This document shows positions 28,271 to 36,370 of a stretch of 44,386 nt of DNA, piece after piece (the first letter of the stretch is position 1; every line of letters begins with the position of its first letter). The position numbers and the translations under genes were made by a program. Under the pieces are notes generated by a model. The model saw only the letters and a program-made list of their open reading frames with translations. It was not told where the DNA came from and ran no database searches. Origin of the DNA: a virus; the IMG/VR virus record IMGVR_UViG_3300036398_002853, positions 1 through 44,386 of that record. The stretch is one strand, 5' to 3'.

Positions 28271-28936
28271 ATGAAATCTTTTCGTCATGCTTTTGTGAAT
28301 ATTTCGGGGGATATAACAGCCGCAGAGGCAAACGGCTCTCGGCAGTACACAACACCCGATGGAGTTTTCCCGTCTGTGACTACTGTTACAGGATGGGCAA
28401 AGCGAAAGTTCTTCGCAAAATGGCGACGAGAGAATCCCGAAGAGTCCAAACGAATCCTGTCTCGTGGCACTCGGGTTCATGCTCTTATAGAGGACTATTT
28501 ACAGAACCGTTTTGAGGCTTCGCTGCAAGAAGCCGCAGGCACGGAAGAGTTGGATATGTTCCACACCATGCAGCCGTATTTGGACTGCATTGACAACATT
28601 CGTGCGGTTGAAGTACCCCTGTGGTCAAAGAAAATTGGATTGGCAGGACGCACCGACTGTATTGCAGAATACAACGGCAACCTGTCCGTGGTGGACTTCA
28701 AGACTTCCAAGAATCCCAAGAGTGAAGACGCAATTGGTGATTATTTTACTCAAGGAGCCGCATACGCGCTCATGTGGCAAGACCTGACAGGGCAGCGAGT
28801 GGACAATATTACAATCATCATGGGTGTAGCCAGCACAGGCGAGTGCCAAGTGTTTGAAGCCCACACCCGCGATTGGGTGGAACCCCTCGTGGACGCTATT
28901 GCACTATGGAAATCCGAACAGGTTTCTACGGTCTAA
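28271..28936 (+). CDS. RecB/Cas4/MGME1-like PD-(D/E)XK exonuclease (221 aa)
   Basis: ATG 28271, 2 nt after the upstream stop. The nuclease core is easy to follow: RGTRVHALIEDYL (H70; motif I helix), EVPLWS (E114), GLAGRTDCIA (D129), LSVVDFKTSKNP (D142-x-K144) and QGAAYALMW (Q161...Y165). This is the arrangement of RecB-family/Cas4/MGME1 5'-3' or single-strand exonucleases, about 220 aa as is usual for phage versions. The N-terminus MKSFRHAFVNISGD resembles the tag but lacks L-x-E. It probably works on phage DNA ends during replication, recombination or after entry. Confidence 0.85.
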   Translation: MKSFRHAFVNISGDITAAEANGSRQYTTPDGVFPSVTTVTGWAKRKFFAKWRRENPEESKRILSRGTRVHALIEDYLQNRFEASLQEAAGTEELDMFHTMQPYLDCIDNIRAVEVPLWSKKIGLAGRTDCIAEYNGNLSVVDFKTSKNPKSEDAIGDYFTQGAAYALMWQDLTGQRVDNITIIMGVASTGECQVFEAHTRDWVEPLVDAIALWKSEQVSTV

Positions 28937-28939
28937 ATA
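28933..28939 (+). promoter_or_regulatory. Late promoter box (CTAAATA)
   Basis: It overlaps the nuclease stop codon and lies 14 nt before the ATG at 28954. Confidence 0.55.
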
Positions 28940-28953
28940 ATGGGGTGAAACCC

Positions 28954-30171
28954 ATGAATTCCTTTATTCCCTTTCTAGCCGAATCCCTGAAAAGCACAGG
29001 GGGCAAGAATGTACATTTAGAGCATCTTGAAGACGAAATCTTCAACAGCGGTTTTGCAGGCTTCTCAAAAGCAATGAACTCTCTGCGTGGTGTGGTGCAG
29101 TCTCTACACGGCAATGAAACCGTGCCATACGATATTTCAGTCAAGTGGGACGGTGCGCCTGCTGTCATCATGGGCATCAACCCCGAGAACGGCAAGTTTT
29201 TTGTGGGCACAAAGAGTGTGTTCAACAAGACACCCAAGATTAACTACACCGATGCAGACATTAATGCCAACCATCCTGCTGACGGGCTGAACGCCAAACT
29301 CAAACTGGCACTCAAGTATTTCAAGACACTCCGCATCAAAACCATTCTGCAAGGCGATCTGCTGTTTGACAGCGAGACACGCAAGACTGAAACCATTGAC
29401 GGCAAGCGGTACATTACATTCCAGCCCAACACCATCAAGTACGCGGTTGATCCGCAGTCCCATTTGGGCACACGAATCGGAGGAGCCAAGATTGGTATTG
29501 TGTTCCACACCGAATACGGTGGTGACAGCATGGCTGATCTGCGTGTTGTGCGGTTCAACCCTTCACTTGAAGGACTAGCCAAAAGCAAAACCGTATGGTA
29601 CGACAACGCCACCTACCGATTCTCTCGTGGTGACGGCTTGTTTACCACCAAAGATATTGCACACATCAATACCCAAATAGACGATATTATTCGTGAGGGT
29701 ATTGGGTTGCGAGCAGTAATGAACGGGCTAGCCAAAAACACAGCAGTTGTAGCCGAGATCAAGATGTATTTCAACAGCATTATCCGTAGCGGCCGCGAAC
29801 TAGGCGATACCAATGAACTGCTAACATTCCTGTCTGCTAAAGTGGATGCCAAGCGTAAAGAACGAAAAACCAAAGTTCCTGCCAAAACACCAACCCCAAC
29901 ACTGGATTATGTGCGTAACAACCGCAACCAAATCAATCGGCTGTTCACGCTACATAATCGTGTAGCACAGATCAAGAAGTATGTGCTAGGCAAATTGGGA
30001 ACCCTGTCCACAGAGTTTGGAACATTTGTGCAGAAGGGTGACAAGTATGTGGCAACAGTTCCCGAAGGGTTTGTTGCAATAGATCGTTTGAGTAACGATG
30101 CGGTGAAATTAGTTGATCGCATTGAGTTTTCAAAGGCTAACTTCACGATTTCCAAATCGTGGAAACAGTAA
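28954..30171 (+). CDS. Tagged nucleotidyltransferase/ligase-like protein (405 aa)
   Basis: Start ATG 28954 (MNSFIPFLAESLKSTGG), GGGGTGAA upstream; the N-terminus is a perfect tag with L-A-E before S. Residues 60-71 (DISVKWDGAPAV) contain K64-W-D-G, the adenylation motif I of ATP-dependent DNA/RNA ligases. RIKTILQGDLLFD (about 128-139) resembles motif III, GIVFHTEYGG motif IV, and VVAEIKMYF motif V. I recall this family in cyanophages as DUF6267. It may seal nicks, and the tag suggests delivery with the virion. The C-terminal 130 residues are helical. Ligase activity is inferred from motifs only. Confidence 0.75.
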   Translation: MNSFIPFLAESLKSTGGKNVHLEHLEDEIFNSGFAGFSKAMNSLRGVVQSLHGNETVPYDISVKWDGAPAVIMGINPENGKFFVGTKSVFNKTPKINYTDADINANHPADGLNAKLKLALKYFKTLRIKTILQGDLLFDSETRKTETIDGKRYITFQPNTIKYAVDPQSHLGTRIGGAKIGIVFHTEYGGDSMADLRVVRFNPSLEGLAKSKTVWYDNATYRFSRGDGLFTTKDIAHINTQIDDIIREGIGLRAVMNGLAKNTAVVAEIKMYFNSIIRSGRELGDTNELLTFLSAKVDAKRKERKTKVPAKTPTPTLDYVRNNRNQINRLFTLHNRVAQIKKYVLGKLGTLSTEFGTFVQKGDKYVATVPEGFVAIDRLSNDAVKLVDRIEFSKANFTISKSWKQ

Positions 30172-30213
30172 AGAGTTGGTGCACCGCAAGTGCATTACGG
30201 GAGGTGATCTAAA

Positions 30214-31497
30214 GTGGCTAAATCTATAAAGGATACACGACGAAGCAAAACTATTGTAGTTGCTTTCGGTCGTTTTCAGCCACCAACTTCGGGACACCAA
30301 CTCCTTTTCAACAAGGTGGTAGACACGGCACACAAAATGGGAGCAGATCACGCGATTGGGTTTAGTCGCAGTCACGATCCCAAAAAGAATCCGTTGTCGC
30401 CATCTCGTAAATATTTTTGGTTGAAACGCCTATTCCCGGGAGTACATTTTTTAAACTCTGAAAAGATAAAGACCCCATTTGATCTGCTGTACACGCTTGC
30501 AGAGATGGGGTACGAGCATGTGGTGTTTGTGGGTGGCGAAGATCGCAGCGAAGACTACGATGACAAAAACATCCGTAAACTAATGAAGCACTCTGATCCT
30601 AAACGCCGACTAAAACTAAAGCGTTACGATTTCGTCATGGCAGGCAAGCGTGATCCCAAAGCAACAGGTGTGCAGGGCATGAGTGCCAGCAAGATGCGAG
30701 CCGCTGCCGAACAAGACAACAAGAAATCGTTTGCACAAGGAATGCCGTCTGCTGCGAGTCGTGACGATACTGTTCGCCTGTTTGATGAACTACAGCGTGG
30801 AATGCGTAAGGGCATGAAAGAAGAGTTTGACTTTACTGAACTGTACCATACCGCTGCTGCCAATATTATTGAAAGCGACAAGAACAAGCGTCGCCCACCC
30901 ACACCCGGTCAGACAGGTGGATTCTCCAAGCACAACACACAGTTCCCAACCCCACCGTGCAAGATTGACGAAGACTTGGGTGATTGGTTCAAGCAGAAGT
31001 GGGTAAACATTGGTGGCAAGCGTGATCCAAAAACTGGAGAGTACCCCCCGTGTGGTCGCAAGAGTGCCAGCGAAGGCGGTTCGTACCCCAAGTGCCGACC
31101 TATGCGTAAGGTGGGCAAGACTCCTGAAACTGTGGGCGAGATGTCACCCAAGGAACGCAAGGCTGCTGTGTCACAAAAGCGACGAGCAGAATCCAAAGCG
31201 TCCAAGAGCGGCAAGGGCAACAAGCCTGTAATGACCAGCCACAAGTCTTTAGAAGAGGACTCGTCGTGCCCACGCACTCCGCAAAACAATGCTGAAAACA
31301 CATGGGTAGCAGTAAAGGGCGGCAAGGTATATTTTTATATTGGTCGGTGCAGCCAGCCGTATCAAATATTCGGCAACGACGCAGTTTCAGCCATCCGTTA
31401 CGGGGAAGAAATCTATGTAACACTCCGTAACGGCAAAACCGCTATTTACCGAATAAACAACGGGCGAACGGTTTACGGTCCCGTCCGCATGACCTGA
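30214..31497 (+). CDS. Cytidylyltransferase-fold (NMNAT-like) nucleotidyltransferase with basic C-terminal modules (427 aa)
   Basis: GTG start at 30214 behind an unusually long Shine-Dalgarno (GGGAGGTGATC) and a small TGCAC/GTGCA hairpin. Residues 14-30 (IVVAFGRFQPPTSGHQL) give the HxGH-type G-R-F-Q-P-x-x-x-G-H motif. HVVFVGGEDR (102-111) and GMSASKMR (155-162, equivalent to ISSTxxR) complete a nucleotidyltransferase like NadR/NMNAT or CTP:glycerol-phosphate enzymes. The C-terminus holds a Cys/Lys-rich segment (LGDWFKQKWVNIGGKRDPKT ... CGRKSASEGGSYPKCRP), as I recall from other marine phages, and a final beta-type repeat (VAVKGGKVYFYIGRC). A role in NAD metabolism or nucleic-acid modification is possible. 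Confidence 0.82.
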   Translation: MAKSIKDTRRSKTIVVAFGRFQPPTSGHQLLFNKVVDTAHKMGADHAIGFSRSHDPKKNPLSPSRKYFWLKRLFPGVHFLNSEKIKTPFDLLYTLAEMGYEHVVFVGGEDRSEDYDDKNIRKLMKHSDPKRRLKLKRYDFVMAGKRDPKATGVQGMSASKMRAAAEQDNKKSFAQGMPSAASRDDTVRLFDELQRGMRKGMKEEFDFTELYHTAAANIIESDKNKRRPPTPGQTGGFSKHNTQFPTPPCKIDEDLGDWFKQKWVNIGGKRDPKTGEYPPCGRKSASEGGSYPKCRPMRKVGKTPETVGEMSPKERKAAVSQKRRAESKASKSGKGNKPVMTSHKSLEEDSSCPRTPQNNAENTWVAVKGGKVYFYIGRCSQPYQIFGNDAVSAIRYGEEIYVTLRNGKTAIYRINNGRTVYGPVRMT

Positions 31498-31514
31498 CAG
31501 GAATATTTCACAGC

Positions 31515-31521
31515 CTAAATA
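31515..31521 (+). promoter_or_regulatory. Late promoter box (CTAAATA)
   Basis: 30 nt upstream of the ATG at 31552, with AAGGAAT in between. Confidence 0.6.
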
Positions 31522-31551
31522 CTGAAAACACATTTACAAGGAATTCCACTC

Positions 31552-33156
31552 ATGGACTCTGCTATCAAATCAAAACTTCAAACCCTGTTGCGCCTTGGTC
31601 TAGTGTCACAAAACAATGTGCGTCGTGCTATGACCATGTTCCAAGACCCAGAGAAGTACAGCAAGAGTCCTGCTTACCGCACTCTCATGCAGGAACTAAT
31701 GGTGGATGTGGTGGACAAGATTGTGAACAACCGTGCCATGTACACCGCACTACGCTCCAGCCTGACCAAAGACAAGGGCGTAAAGGAAGCAGACGAAACC
31801 ATTGCTGCCACCACACAAAAGATTGGTGAAAGCGTTGAAACAGATCGTACCACAACCCTGCTGCGTAGTGGACTGGTTGACAAGACCCAAATCACCGCTG
31901 CTCGCAAAGCACTAAAGTCCAAGAGCAATCTCAAGCAAATGAGCATGGGCAAGGTGTACCGTGAAATGATGATTAATATGCTAGACAGCCTTGTAAAGAA
32001 GATTACAGGTAGCCCTGCCCTGTTCAACGCTTTCAAGTTCACTATGGGCAAGGAAGGCAAGATTGAAGAGGCGTTTGACGGTGGAGACACAGACATTATT
32101 GCGCTGTTTGATCTGCACGAAGACGCACAAGAAATCCTTGAAGCCAACAAGCCCACCAATCCGTCTCTGTGGTCAAAAGCCAAGAGCATGGCAAGAAGCA
32201 AGTTTGATGTGTACCCGTCTGCGTATGCCAACGGATGGGCAGTCAAGTGGTACAACTCCAAGGGTGGCGGTTGGAAGAGCGTGAGCGAAGGCAAGACTTT
32301 CTTCCAGTTTGCAAATGATCTTGAAGAAGCCCTGACTCCTGCTCGTAAGGCAGTGATTGATCGTGAACGCAAGAAGGCTTCCGAAACCATGAATCGTGCT
32401 AGCACTCCTACACCTGAACGCAACAAGGCATACGCTCGTGGCTCACGAGTCAACTACCTTGAACTCAAGGGACTAGCAAACAAGTCTGACAAACAAGGCA
32501 GTGATTATCAGATCAACAAGCGTGAACACGCCAAGTGGCGTAAGACTGAAAAGAGCATGAAAGAAGAAACCCAAAGACTTGATGAGGTATCTCCACCAGA
32601 CATGGAGCACATGACTGGTTCCAAGAACGCCAAGGCTTCGTTCACCAAGCAGTACGGCAAGCGTGGCAAGAGCGTGATGTACGCCACTGCATGGAAACTC
32701 CACAACAAGAACAAGAAGAAGCGCGAAGTCAAGGAAGAGATTGAACAGATTGACGAGTTGAGCAAGGCGACCAAGGACTCGTATGTTGCCAAGCGTGGCT
32801 CACAACTCTCGTCCATGATGTACGGTTCTGGAAAGCACTACGCTTCGCTCACAGGCAGACAGCAAAAGAATGCCGTGAAGGGCATCAAGCGAGCCACAGG
32901 TGTCAAGGAAGAAGCCGAGCAGATTGACGAGTTGAGCAAAAAGACCCTTGCCTCGTATGTGCAAAAGGCACACGATTCCCAATCAGAAAAAGAGTTTCTG
33001 AAGGGACACAGCATGGGCAAAAAGTATCAGGCAGCAAGAGAAGCAGAGAAAAGAGGCGTGTCTACCCCACCAAGCAAAAAGACACCACTAGACAAAAAGT
33101 ACAAAAATCGTGAGATGGGAATCGGTCGCGCACTAAAGCGTCTCCAAAAGGACTGA
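31552..33156 (+). CDS. Repetitive basic virion-type protein with EQIDELS repeats (534 aa)
   Basis: ATG 31552 with AAGGAATT upstream. Residues about 9-75 and 98-170 are two copies of one helical unit (LLRLGLVSQNNVRRAM ... LMQELMVDVVDKIVNN; LLRSGLVDKTQITAAR ... MMINMLDSLVKKITG). SLWSKAKSMARSKFDVYPSA then YANGWAVKWYNSKGGGW is a motif I know from marine T4-like phages. After a PTPERNKAYARG segment come YGKRGKSVMYATAWKLHNK and two repeats 'EEIEQIDELSKATKDSYVAK' / 'EEAEQIDELSKKTLASYVQK'. Each I-D-E is a possible prohead-protease site, so the protein may be cut into several packaged peptides. Confidence 0.75.
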   Translation: MDSAIKSKLQTLLRLGLVSQNNVRRAMTMFQDPEKYSKSPAYRTLMQELMVDVVDKIVNNRAMYTALRSSLTKDKGVKEADETIAATTQKIGESVETDRTTTLLRSGLVDKTQITAARKALKSKSNLKQMSMGKVYREMMINMLDSLVKKITGSPALFNAFKFTMGKEGKIEEAFDGGDTDIIALFDLHEDAQEILEANKPTNPSLWSKAKSMARSKFDVYPSAYANGWAVKWYNSKGGGWKSVSEGKTFFQFANDLEEALTPARKAVIDRERKKASETMNRASTPTPERNKAYARGSRVNYLELKGLANKSDKQGSDYQINKREHAKWRKTEKSMKEETQRLDEVSPPDMEHMTGSKNAKASFTKQYGKRGKSVMYATAWKLHNKNKKKREVKEEIEQIDELSKATKDSYVAKRGSQLSSMMYGSGKHYASLTGRQQKNAVKGIKRATGVKEEAEQIDELSKKTLASYVQKAHDSQSEKEFLKGHSMGKKYQAAREAEKRGVSTPPSKKTPLDKKYKNREMGIGRALKRLQKD

Positions 33157-33162
33157 ACCCAA

Positions 33163-34827
33163 ATGATTAAGAAGCAAGGCAACAAGTTTGTAGTAACGAA
33201 CAAGGCAGGCACTAAAGTATTGGGAACACATCCGTCCAAGGAAAAGGCACAGAAGCAACTCGCAGCAATTGAAATATCAAAGGCAAAACACATGCACGAA
33301 AACAAATCATTCAAGTCGTTCCGTAGCACTCTTAACGAGAGCGAGTACAGCGAAGTTCTAACAGGTTACGGCAACCGCTCTGCTCACAAGGACGATGCAG
33401 GTTTGCACCACCTACAGTCTGCGGGTGCTCTTGCTGGTATTAATGCCATGCTTGCCACCATCAGCAAGGGCACTTACCTTGATCCCAACGAAGCGTTCCT
33501 CAAGATGAAGGTGCGTCTCAATGTGGTGCAACTAGACTTCCCGTGGAAGCCCCGTTCATGGGACGGTGGCGTGGGTTCGTTTGATATTCCTGTGGTGCAG
33601 TTTGGTCGCGTTGACGGCTACGACGCACAGACAGGACAGATTCGCTTTGACGGCAAGGCTAACCCCACAGGCGGCTACACCGAACTAAATCTGCATGTTG
33701 AGGTTGGACTAAACGCGGATTCGCTGTACACCGTGAGTGCCAAACTAACTCCTGCCGTGCCTGTAGCGGAAGAGGTTGAAGTTGCAGAAGACTACCAGAC
33801 TCCTGCTCGTGAACGGGAAATGGATCGCAAAATAGCCAAACACGATGATGCTGCTGATAGTGCGTACAGAACTAGAATGACCAAATACGGCAAAGTTGCT
33901 GATCGTGCCTCTAAATCAGAAGACAAGCACGACAAGGCAATTGCTCGTCTTCTCAAGCGTTCCCAAAAAGAACAAGAGTCGTCCCGTACTTACGGTCGTA
34001 GCGGCAAACTTGTAAAGCGTGGTAGCCGTGCAGAGGTAAAGGAAGAGATGGAGCAGATTGACGAAGCAGGCGCAGCCAAACTGGCTCGTATGGGATACGC
34101 ATACGACCGCGCACGAGTCGGTGCTCGTGGTGTTCTGAATCCCGAGCGCAAAAAGCAAATGGGTGATGCGTACTACAAGCAGCGTGAAAAGGTAGAAGCC
34201 AACAAAGCCAAGCGAGTTGCAGCAGGCAAATTTGACAAGGGGCGTGAACTAGAAGCCCTCCACAAGAAGTACGAAATTCGTCGTGCTAAAAATACCGTAA
34301 AGGAAGCACTCATTGGCGGTCAGAAGAAACTAGACCTGAACAAGAACAAGCGTCTTGACTCACAAGACTTTGCCATGCTTCGTGCCAAGAAAAAGTCGGT
34401 AAAAGAAGAAGCCCTTGTCGGCGGTCAGAAGAAACTAGACCTGAACAAGAACAAGCGTCTTGACTCACAAGACTTTGCCATGCTTCGTGCCAAGAAGAAG
34501 GCTATGAGCGAAGCCAAGAAGCCCATGATTAAGATTGGTCTAAACCCCAACAAGAAAATTGGTTACGAGGTTGCTTCAATCGGAGCAGGTGGCAAGAAGA
34601 CTGTAGAGAAGTCTGTTGACTACACCATGCCCCATGTGAGGCGCGACACCACCAAGAAGGGTGTAAACGAAGCGAAAATGAAAACATGGAGTCCCCGCTT
34701 GGACAGACTAATGGCAAATCGTGACGCGATTCGCAGCAGACCCAAGAAGAGCATCCTGACCCAAAAAGTACAGGACGGCAAGAAGATTGGTGCTGCTCGC
34801 CCAATAGCCAAGTACGAGGGCAAGTGA
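33163..34827 (+). CDS. Tagged modular virion-type protein with EF-hand-like repeats (554 aa)
   Basis: ATG 33163. Residues 1-43 (IKKQGNKFVVTNKAGTKVLG ... KQLAAIEISKAK) are a small beta-beta-alpha module seen in phage proteins. Then an internal tag (KSFKSFRSTLNESEYSEV, L-N-E) precedes a folded domain (about 60-205, YGNRSAHKDDAGLHHLQSAG). AEDYQTPAREREMDRK and RTYGRSGKLVKRGS are the shared module, and EEMEQIDEAGAAK another I-D-E site. Two nearly identical 27-residue repeats (GGQKKLDLNKNKRLDSQDFA) resemble EF-hand/dockerin loops (D-x-N-x-N...D). The C-terminus is basic. It is likely virion-internal; the function is unknown. Confidence 0.75.
   Translation: MIKKQGNKFVVTNKAGTKVLGTHPSKEKAQKQLAAIEISKAKHMHENKSFKSFRSTLNESEYSEVLTGYGNRSAHKDDAGLHHLQSAGALAGINAMLATISKGTYLDPNEAFLKMKVRLNVVQLDFPWKPRSWDGGVGSFDIPVVQFGRVDGYDAQTGQIRFDGKANPTGGYTELNLHVEVGLNADSLYTVSAKLTPAVPVAEEVEVAEDYQTPAREREMDRKIAKHDDAADSAYRTRMTKYGKVADRASKSEDKHDKAIARLLKRSQKEQESSRTYGRSGKLVKRGSRAEVKEEMEQIDEAGAAKLARMGYAYDRARVGARGVLNPERKKQMGDAYYKQREKVEANKAKRVAAGKFDKGRELEALHKKYEIRRAKNTVKEALIGGQKKLDLNKNKRLDSQDFAMLRAKKKSVKEEALVGGQKKLDLNKNKRLDSQDFAMLRAKKKAMSEAKKPMIKIGLNPNKKIGYEVASIGAGGKKTVEKSVDYTMPHVRRDTTKKGVNEAKMKTWSPRLDRLMANRDAIRSRPKKSILTQKVQDGKKIGAARPIAKYEGK
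34315..34496 (+). repeat. 77-bp exact direct repeat (period 105 bp)
   Basis: Positions 34315-34391 and 34420-34496 are identical. Each encodes GGQKKLDLNKNKRLDSQDFA followed by MLRAK. The absence of silent differences points to a recent duplication. Confidence 0.9.
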
Positions 34828-35006
34828 AAGGTTTTTGGGAATACATCCGTCTGCGTCCAAACAAACCACTAGTGTTTGAGGACATCTTTATAGATCAGGG
34901 AGTTGAACTCCAATCACCTGTGCCCGGTTCAAATGTTTCCGATGTGGACTTGACACCCAAAGAAAAGCAGAACAAGTTCAAGAAAAAGCAAGCCCTGAAG
35001 AAATAA
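34824..35006 (+). CDS. Small tagged protein (60 aa)
   Basis: A GTG start at 34824 overlaps the preceding stop (GTGA), with GAGGG upstream. MKGFWEYIRLRPNKPLVFED has the aromatic/basic start of the tag family but no clear L-x-E. The second half is polar with a basic end (KEKQNKFKKKQALKK). Function unknown; probably translationally coupled to 33163-34827. Confidence 0.6.
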   Translation: MKGFWEYIRLRPNKPLVFEDIFIDQGVELQSPVPGSNVSDVDLTPKEKQNKFKKKQALKK

Positions 35007-35024
35007 ACGGTAAACCTATTCGTC

Positions 35025-35408
35025 ATGGATTTCAAGACTCTGAACCGAGACAATTTCATGCTTTACGCTATGGGGCAATACACCAACCCCCAGTGTAATG
35101 GCATGACTGAATTCACAGAAGACCTGAATCGTATAAAATATGTAAAGCGTCTTCTTAAAAAATACAACCGCAGCGGCAAGATTCGCCCCATCCTGCTCCT
35201 GAATCACTTGACTATTTTAGGAAATGTGTTTGGGCCTCGTGGTGCAGCACGAATGCTATTATTTAAATTGGAACCCAATCTGTACCCACCCCTGAAAACC
35301 GCACTTCTATATTTAAACTACATAGGAGAGGGCATGGTGCTTGAAAGCATACGCTTGGATACCATTCCCGTGGACGGACGGCTTGCAGAGGCTCTACGGA
35401 GCCTATAG
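35025..35408 (+). CDS. Conserved helical protein of T4-like marine phages (127 aa)
   Basis: ATG 35025, 18 nt after the upstream stop. The pattern FMLYAMGQYTNPQC ... EFTEDLNRIKYVKRLLKKY ... LLLNHLTILGNVFGPRGAAR ... LKTALLYLNYI is one I recall from many cyanophage and pelagiphage genomes as an unnamed conserved family. It is all-helical, with no catalytic motif. Conservation in both spacing and residues suggests a core function, but I cannot name it. Probably late, next to virion-type and lysis-type genes. Confidence 0.8.
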   Translation: MDFKTLNRDNFMLYAMGQYTNPQCNGMTEFTEDLNRIKYVKRLLKKYNRSGKIRPILLLNHLTILGNVFGPRGAARMLLFKLEPNLYPPLKTALLYLNYIGEGMVLESIRLDTIPVDGRLAEALRSL

Positions 35409-35416
35409 GAGCGATT

Positions 35417-35632
35417 ATGAAGCGACTCAAACGGTTTGCACAGTTCATGGAACAGGACGGTGGCTTGCCCACCTCCGCTCCCACAAATATAACAGGGGCA
35501 GATCGTATTGCAGGCACAGGCAGCGATATTCCTCCCGTATCTCCCAAGAAGCGGTTTAATATTTTAAAGAGGAAGACCGCTAAACTCATAAATAATAAGG
35601 TGATTGAAAACACTGATTTAGAAAGGAAGTGA
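35417..35632 (+). CDS. Small tagged protein (71 aa)
   Basis: ATG 35417 with AGGAGC upstream. MKRLKRFAQFMEQDGGLPTS is a tag with F-M-E; then NITGADRIAGTGSDIPPVSP and a basic end (KKRFNILKRKTAKLINNK). The 'N-x-T-G...IAG-x-G-x-x-P-x-V' pattern occurs in small proteins of related phages, as far as I recall. If cleaved after the tag, a 60-residue peptide would remain in the head. Function unknown. Confidence 0.65.
   Translation: MKRLKRFAQFMEQDGGLPTSAPTNITGADRIAGTGSDIPPVSPKKRFNILKRKTAKLINNKVIENTDLERK
35588..35594 (+). promoter_or_regulatory. Late-type box (ATAAATA)
   Basis: It lies within the end of the preceding gene, 40 nt before the ATG at 35635. Confidence 0.4.
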
Positions 35633-35634
35633 AT

Positions 35635-36072
35635 ATGTTTACACCTGAACTACTTTCGTTGGTTGGCGGCGGCGCAGCAGGATTCCTGTTTCGCTACATG
35701 GCACAAAAGTCGCAAGACCAAAAAGAACTGTTCCAACAGATGATGGCTGCAAACGCGCAGACCACCAGTAACCAAGATAAAGCCGCAGAGCGTGTTCCCT
35801 ACGATGTGGGGCGTGGCGTTCGTCAAGTAATCGTGCTGTCCATACTGTTCGGCACTTTCTTGGCTCCGTTCATCCTGCCGTTCTTTGGTCTGCCCACTTT
35901 TGTGGAAGTAGACGCAACCACTCCTGAAGGGCTGTTTGGGCTGATTCCACAAAGCACCAAGAAGTTTTTCGTGGAAATCAACGGCTACCTGTTCACCTCT
36001 GAAAACCGTCAAATCTTGTTAAGCATCGTAGGATTCTATTTTGGTTCTGCTGCTGCGTCCAACAAGTCATAA
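35635..36072 (+). CDS. Membrane protein, holin-like (145 aa)
   Basis: Start ATG 35635 (MFTPELLSLVGGGAAGFLFR) with AAAGGAAG 6-8 nt upstream; a GTG two codons earlier overlaps the previous stop. It has an N-terminal hydrophobic/amphipathic Gly-rich segment, a charged middle (KSQDQKELFQQMMAANAQ), a clear transmembrane helix (about 70-92, QVIVLSILFGTFLAPFILPF) and a C-terminal hydrophobic segment (ILLSIVGFYFGSAAA). This three-segment layout resembles the '3TM' phage holins. The next gene encodes a lipoprotein, so a lysis pair is plausible but unproven. Confidence 0.7.
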   Translation: MFTPELLSLVGGGAAGFLFRYMAQKSQDQKELFQQMMAANAQTTSNQDKAAERVPYDVGRGVRQVIVLSILFGTFLAPFILPFFGLPTFVEVDATTPEGLFGLIPQSTKKFFVEINGYLFTSENRQILLSIVGFYFGSAAASNKS

Positions 36073-36082
36073 GGAGTACACC

Positions 36083-36370
36083 ATGAAAGCCGTATACACA
36101 ATTCTGCTTGGACTACTGCTGACTGCCTGCAACACCGTTCCACAAATCGTTCCTGATTCCAGTGGCGACAGCGTGATTATGAAGCGATTGGATCACGAAA
36201 TTCAGCGTGGTGACAGCGGAAACTCTTGGGGATGGGTGCTATGGTATTTGCCCATCGTGCTGATTGCGTTTGCTTGGGCGTGGAAGGAATGGGTTCGCCC
36301 GTCCATCAATGCTCTTGAAAACGAAGACATTGACACCATCAAGAAGTACGACAACACACCCAAGCCTTAA
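36083..36370 (+). CDS. Membrane lipoprotein, possible lysis accessory (95 aa)
   Basis: ATG 36083 with AAGGAGT upstream. The signal peptide ends in a lipobox (LLGLLLTAC, Cys18), so it would be lipidated. A second hydrophobic helix (about 50-68, WVLWYLPIVLIAFAWAW) and a charged C-terminus follow. It could be a spanin-like or holin-accessory protein; the extra membrane helix is unusual for an outer-membrane o-spanin. Its stop codon overlaps the stop of the convergent resolvase gene by 3-4 nt. Confidence 0.7.
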   Translation: MKAVYTILLGLLLTACNTVPQIVPDSSGDSVIMKRLDHEIQRGDSGNSWGWVLWYLPIVLIAFAWAWKEWVRPSINALENEDIDTIKKYDNTPKP

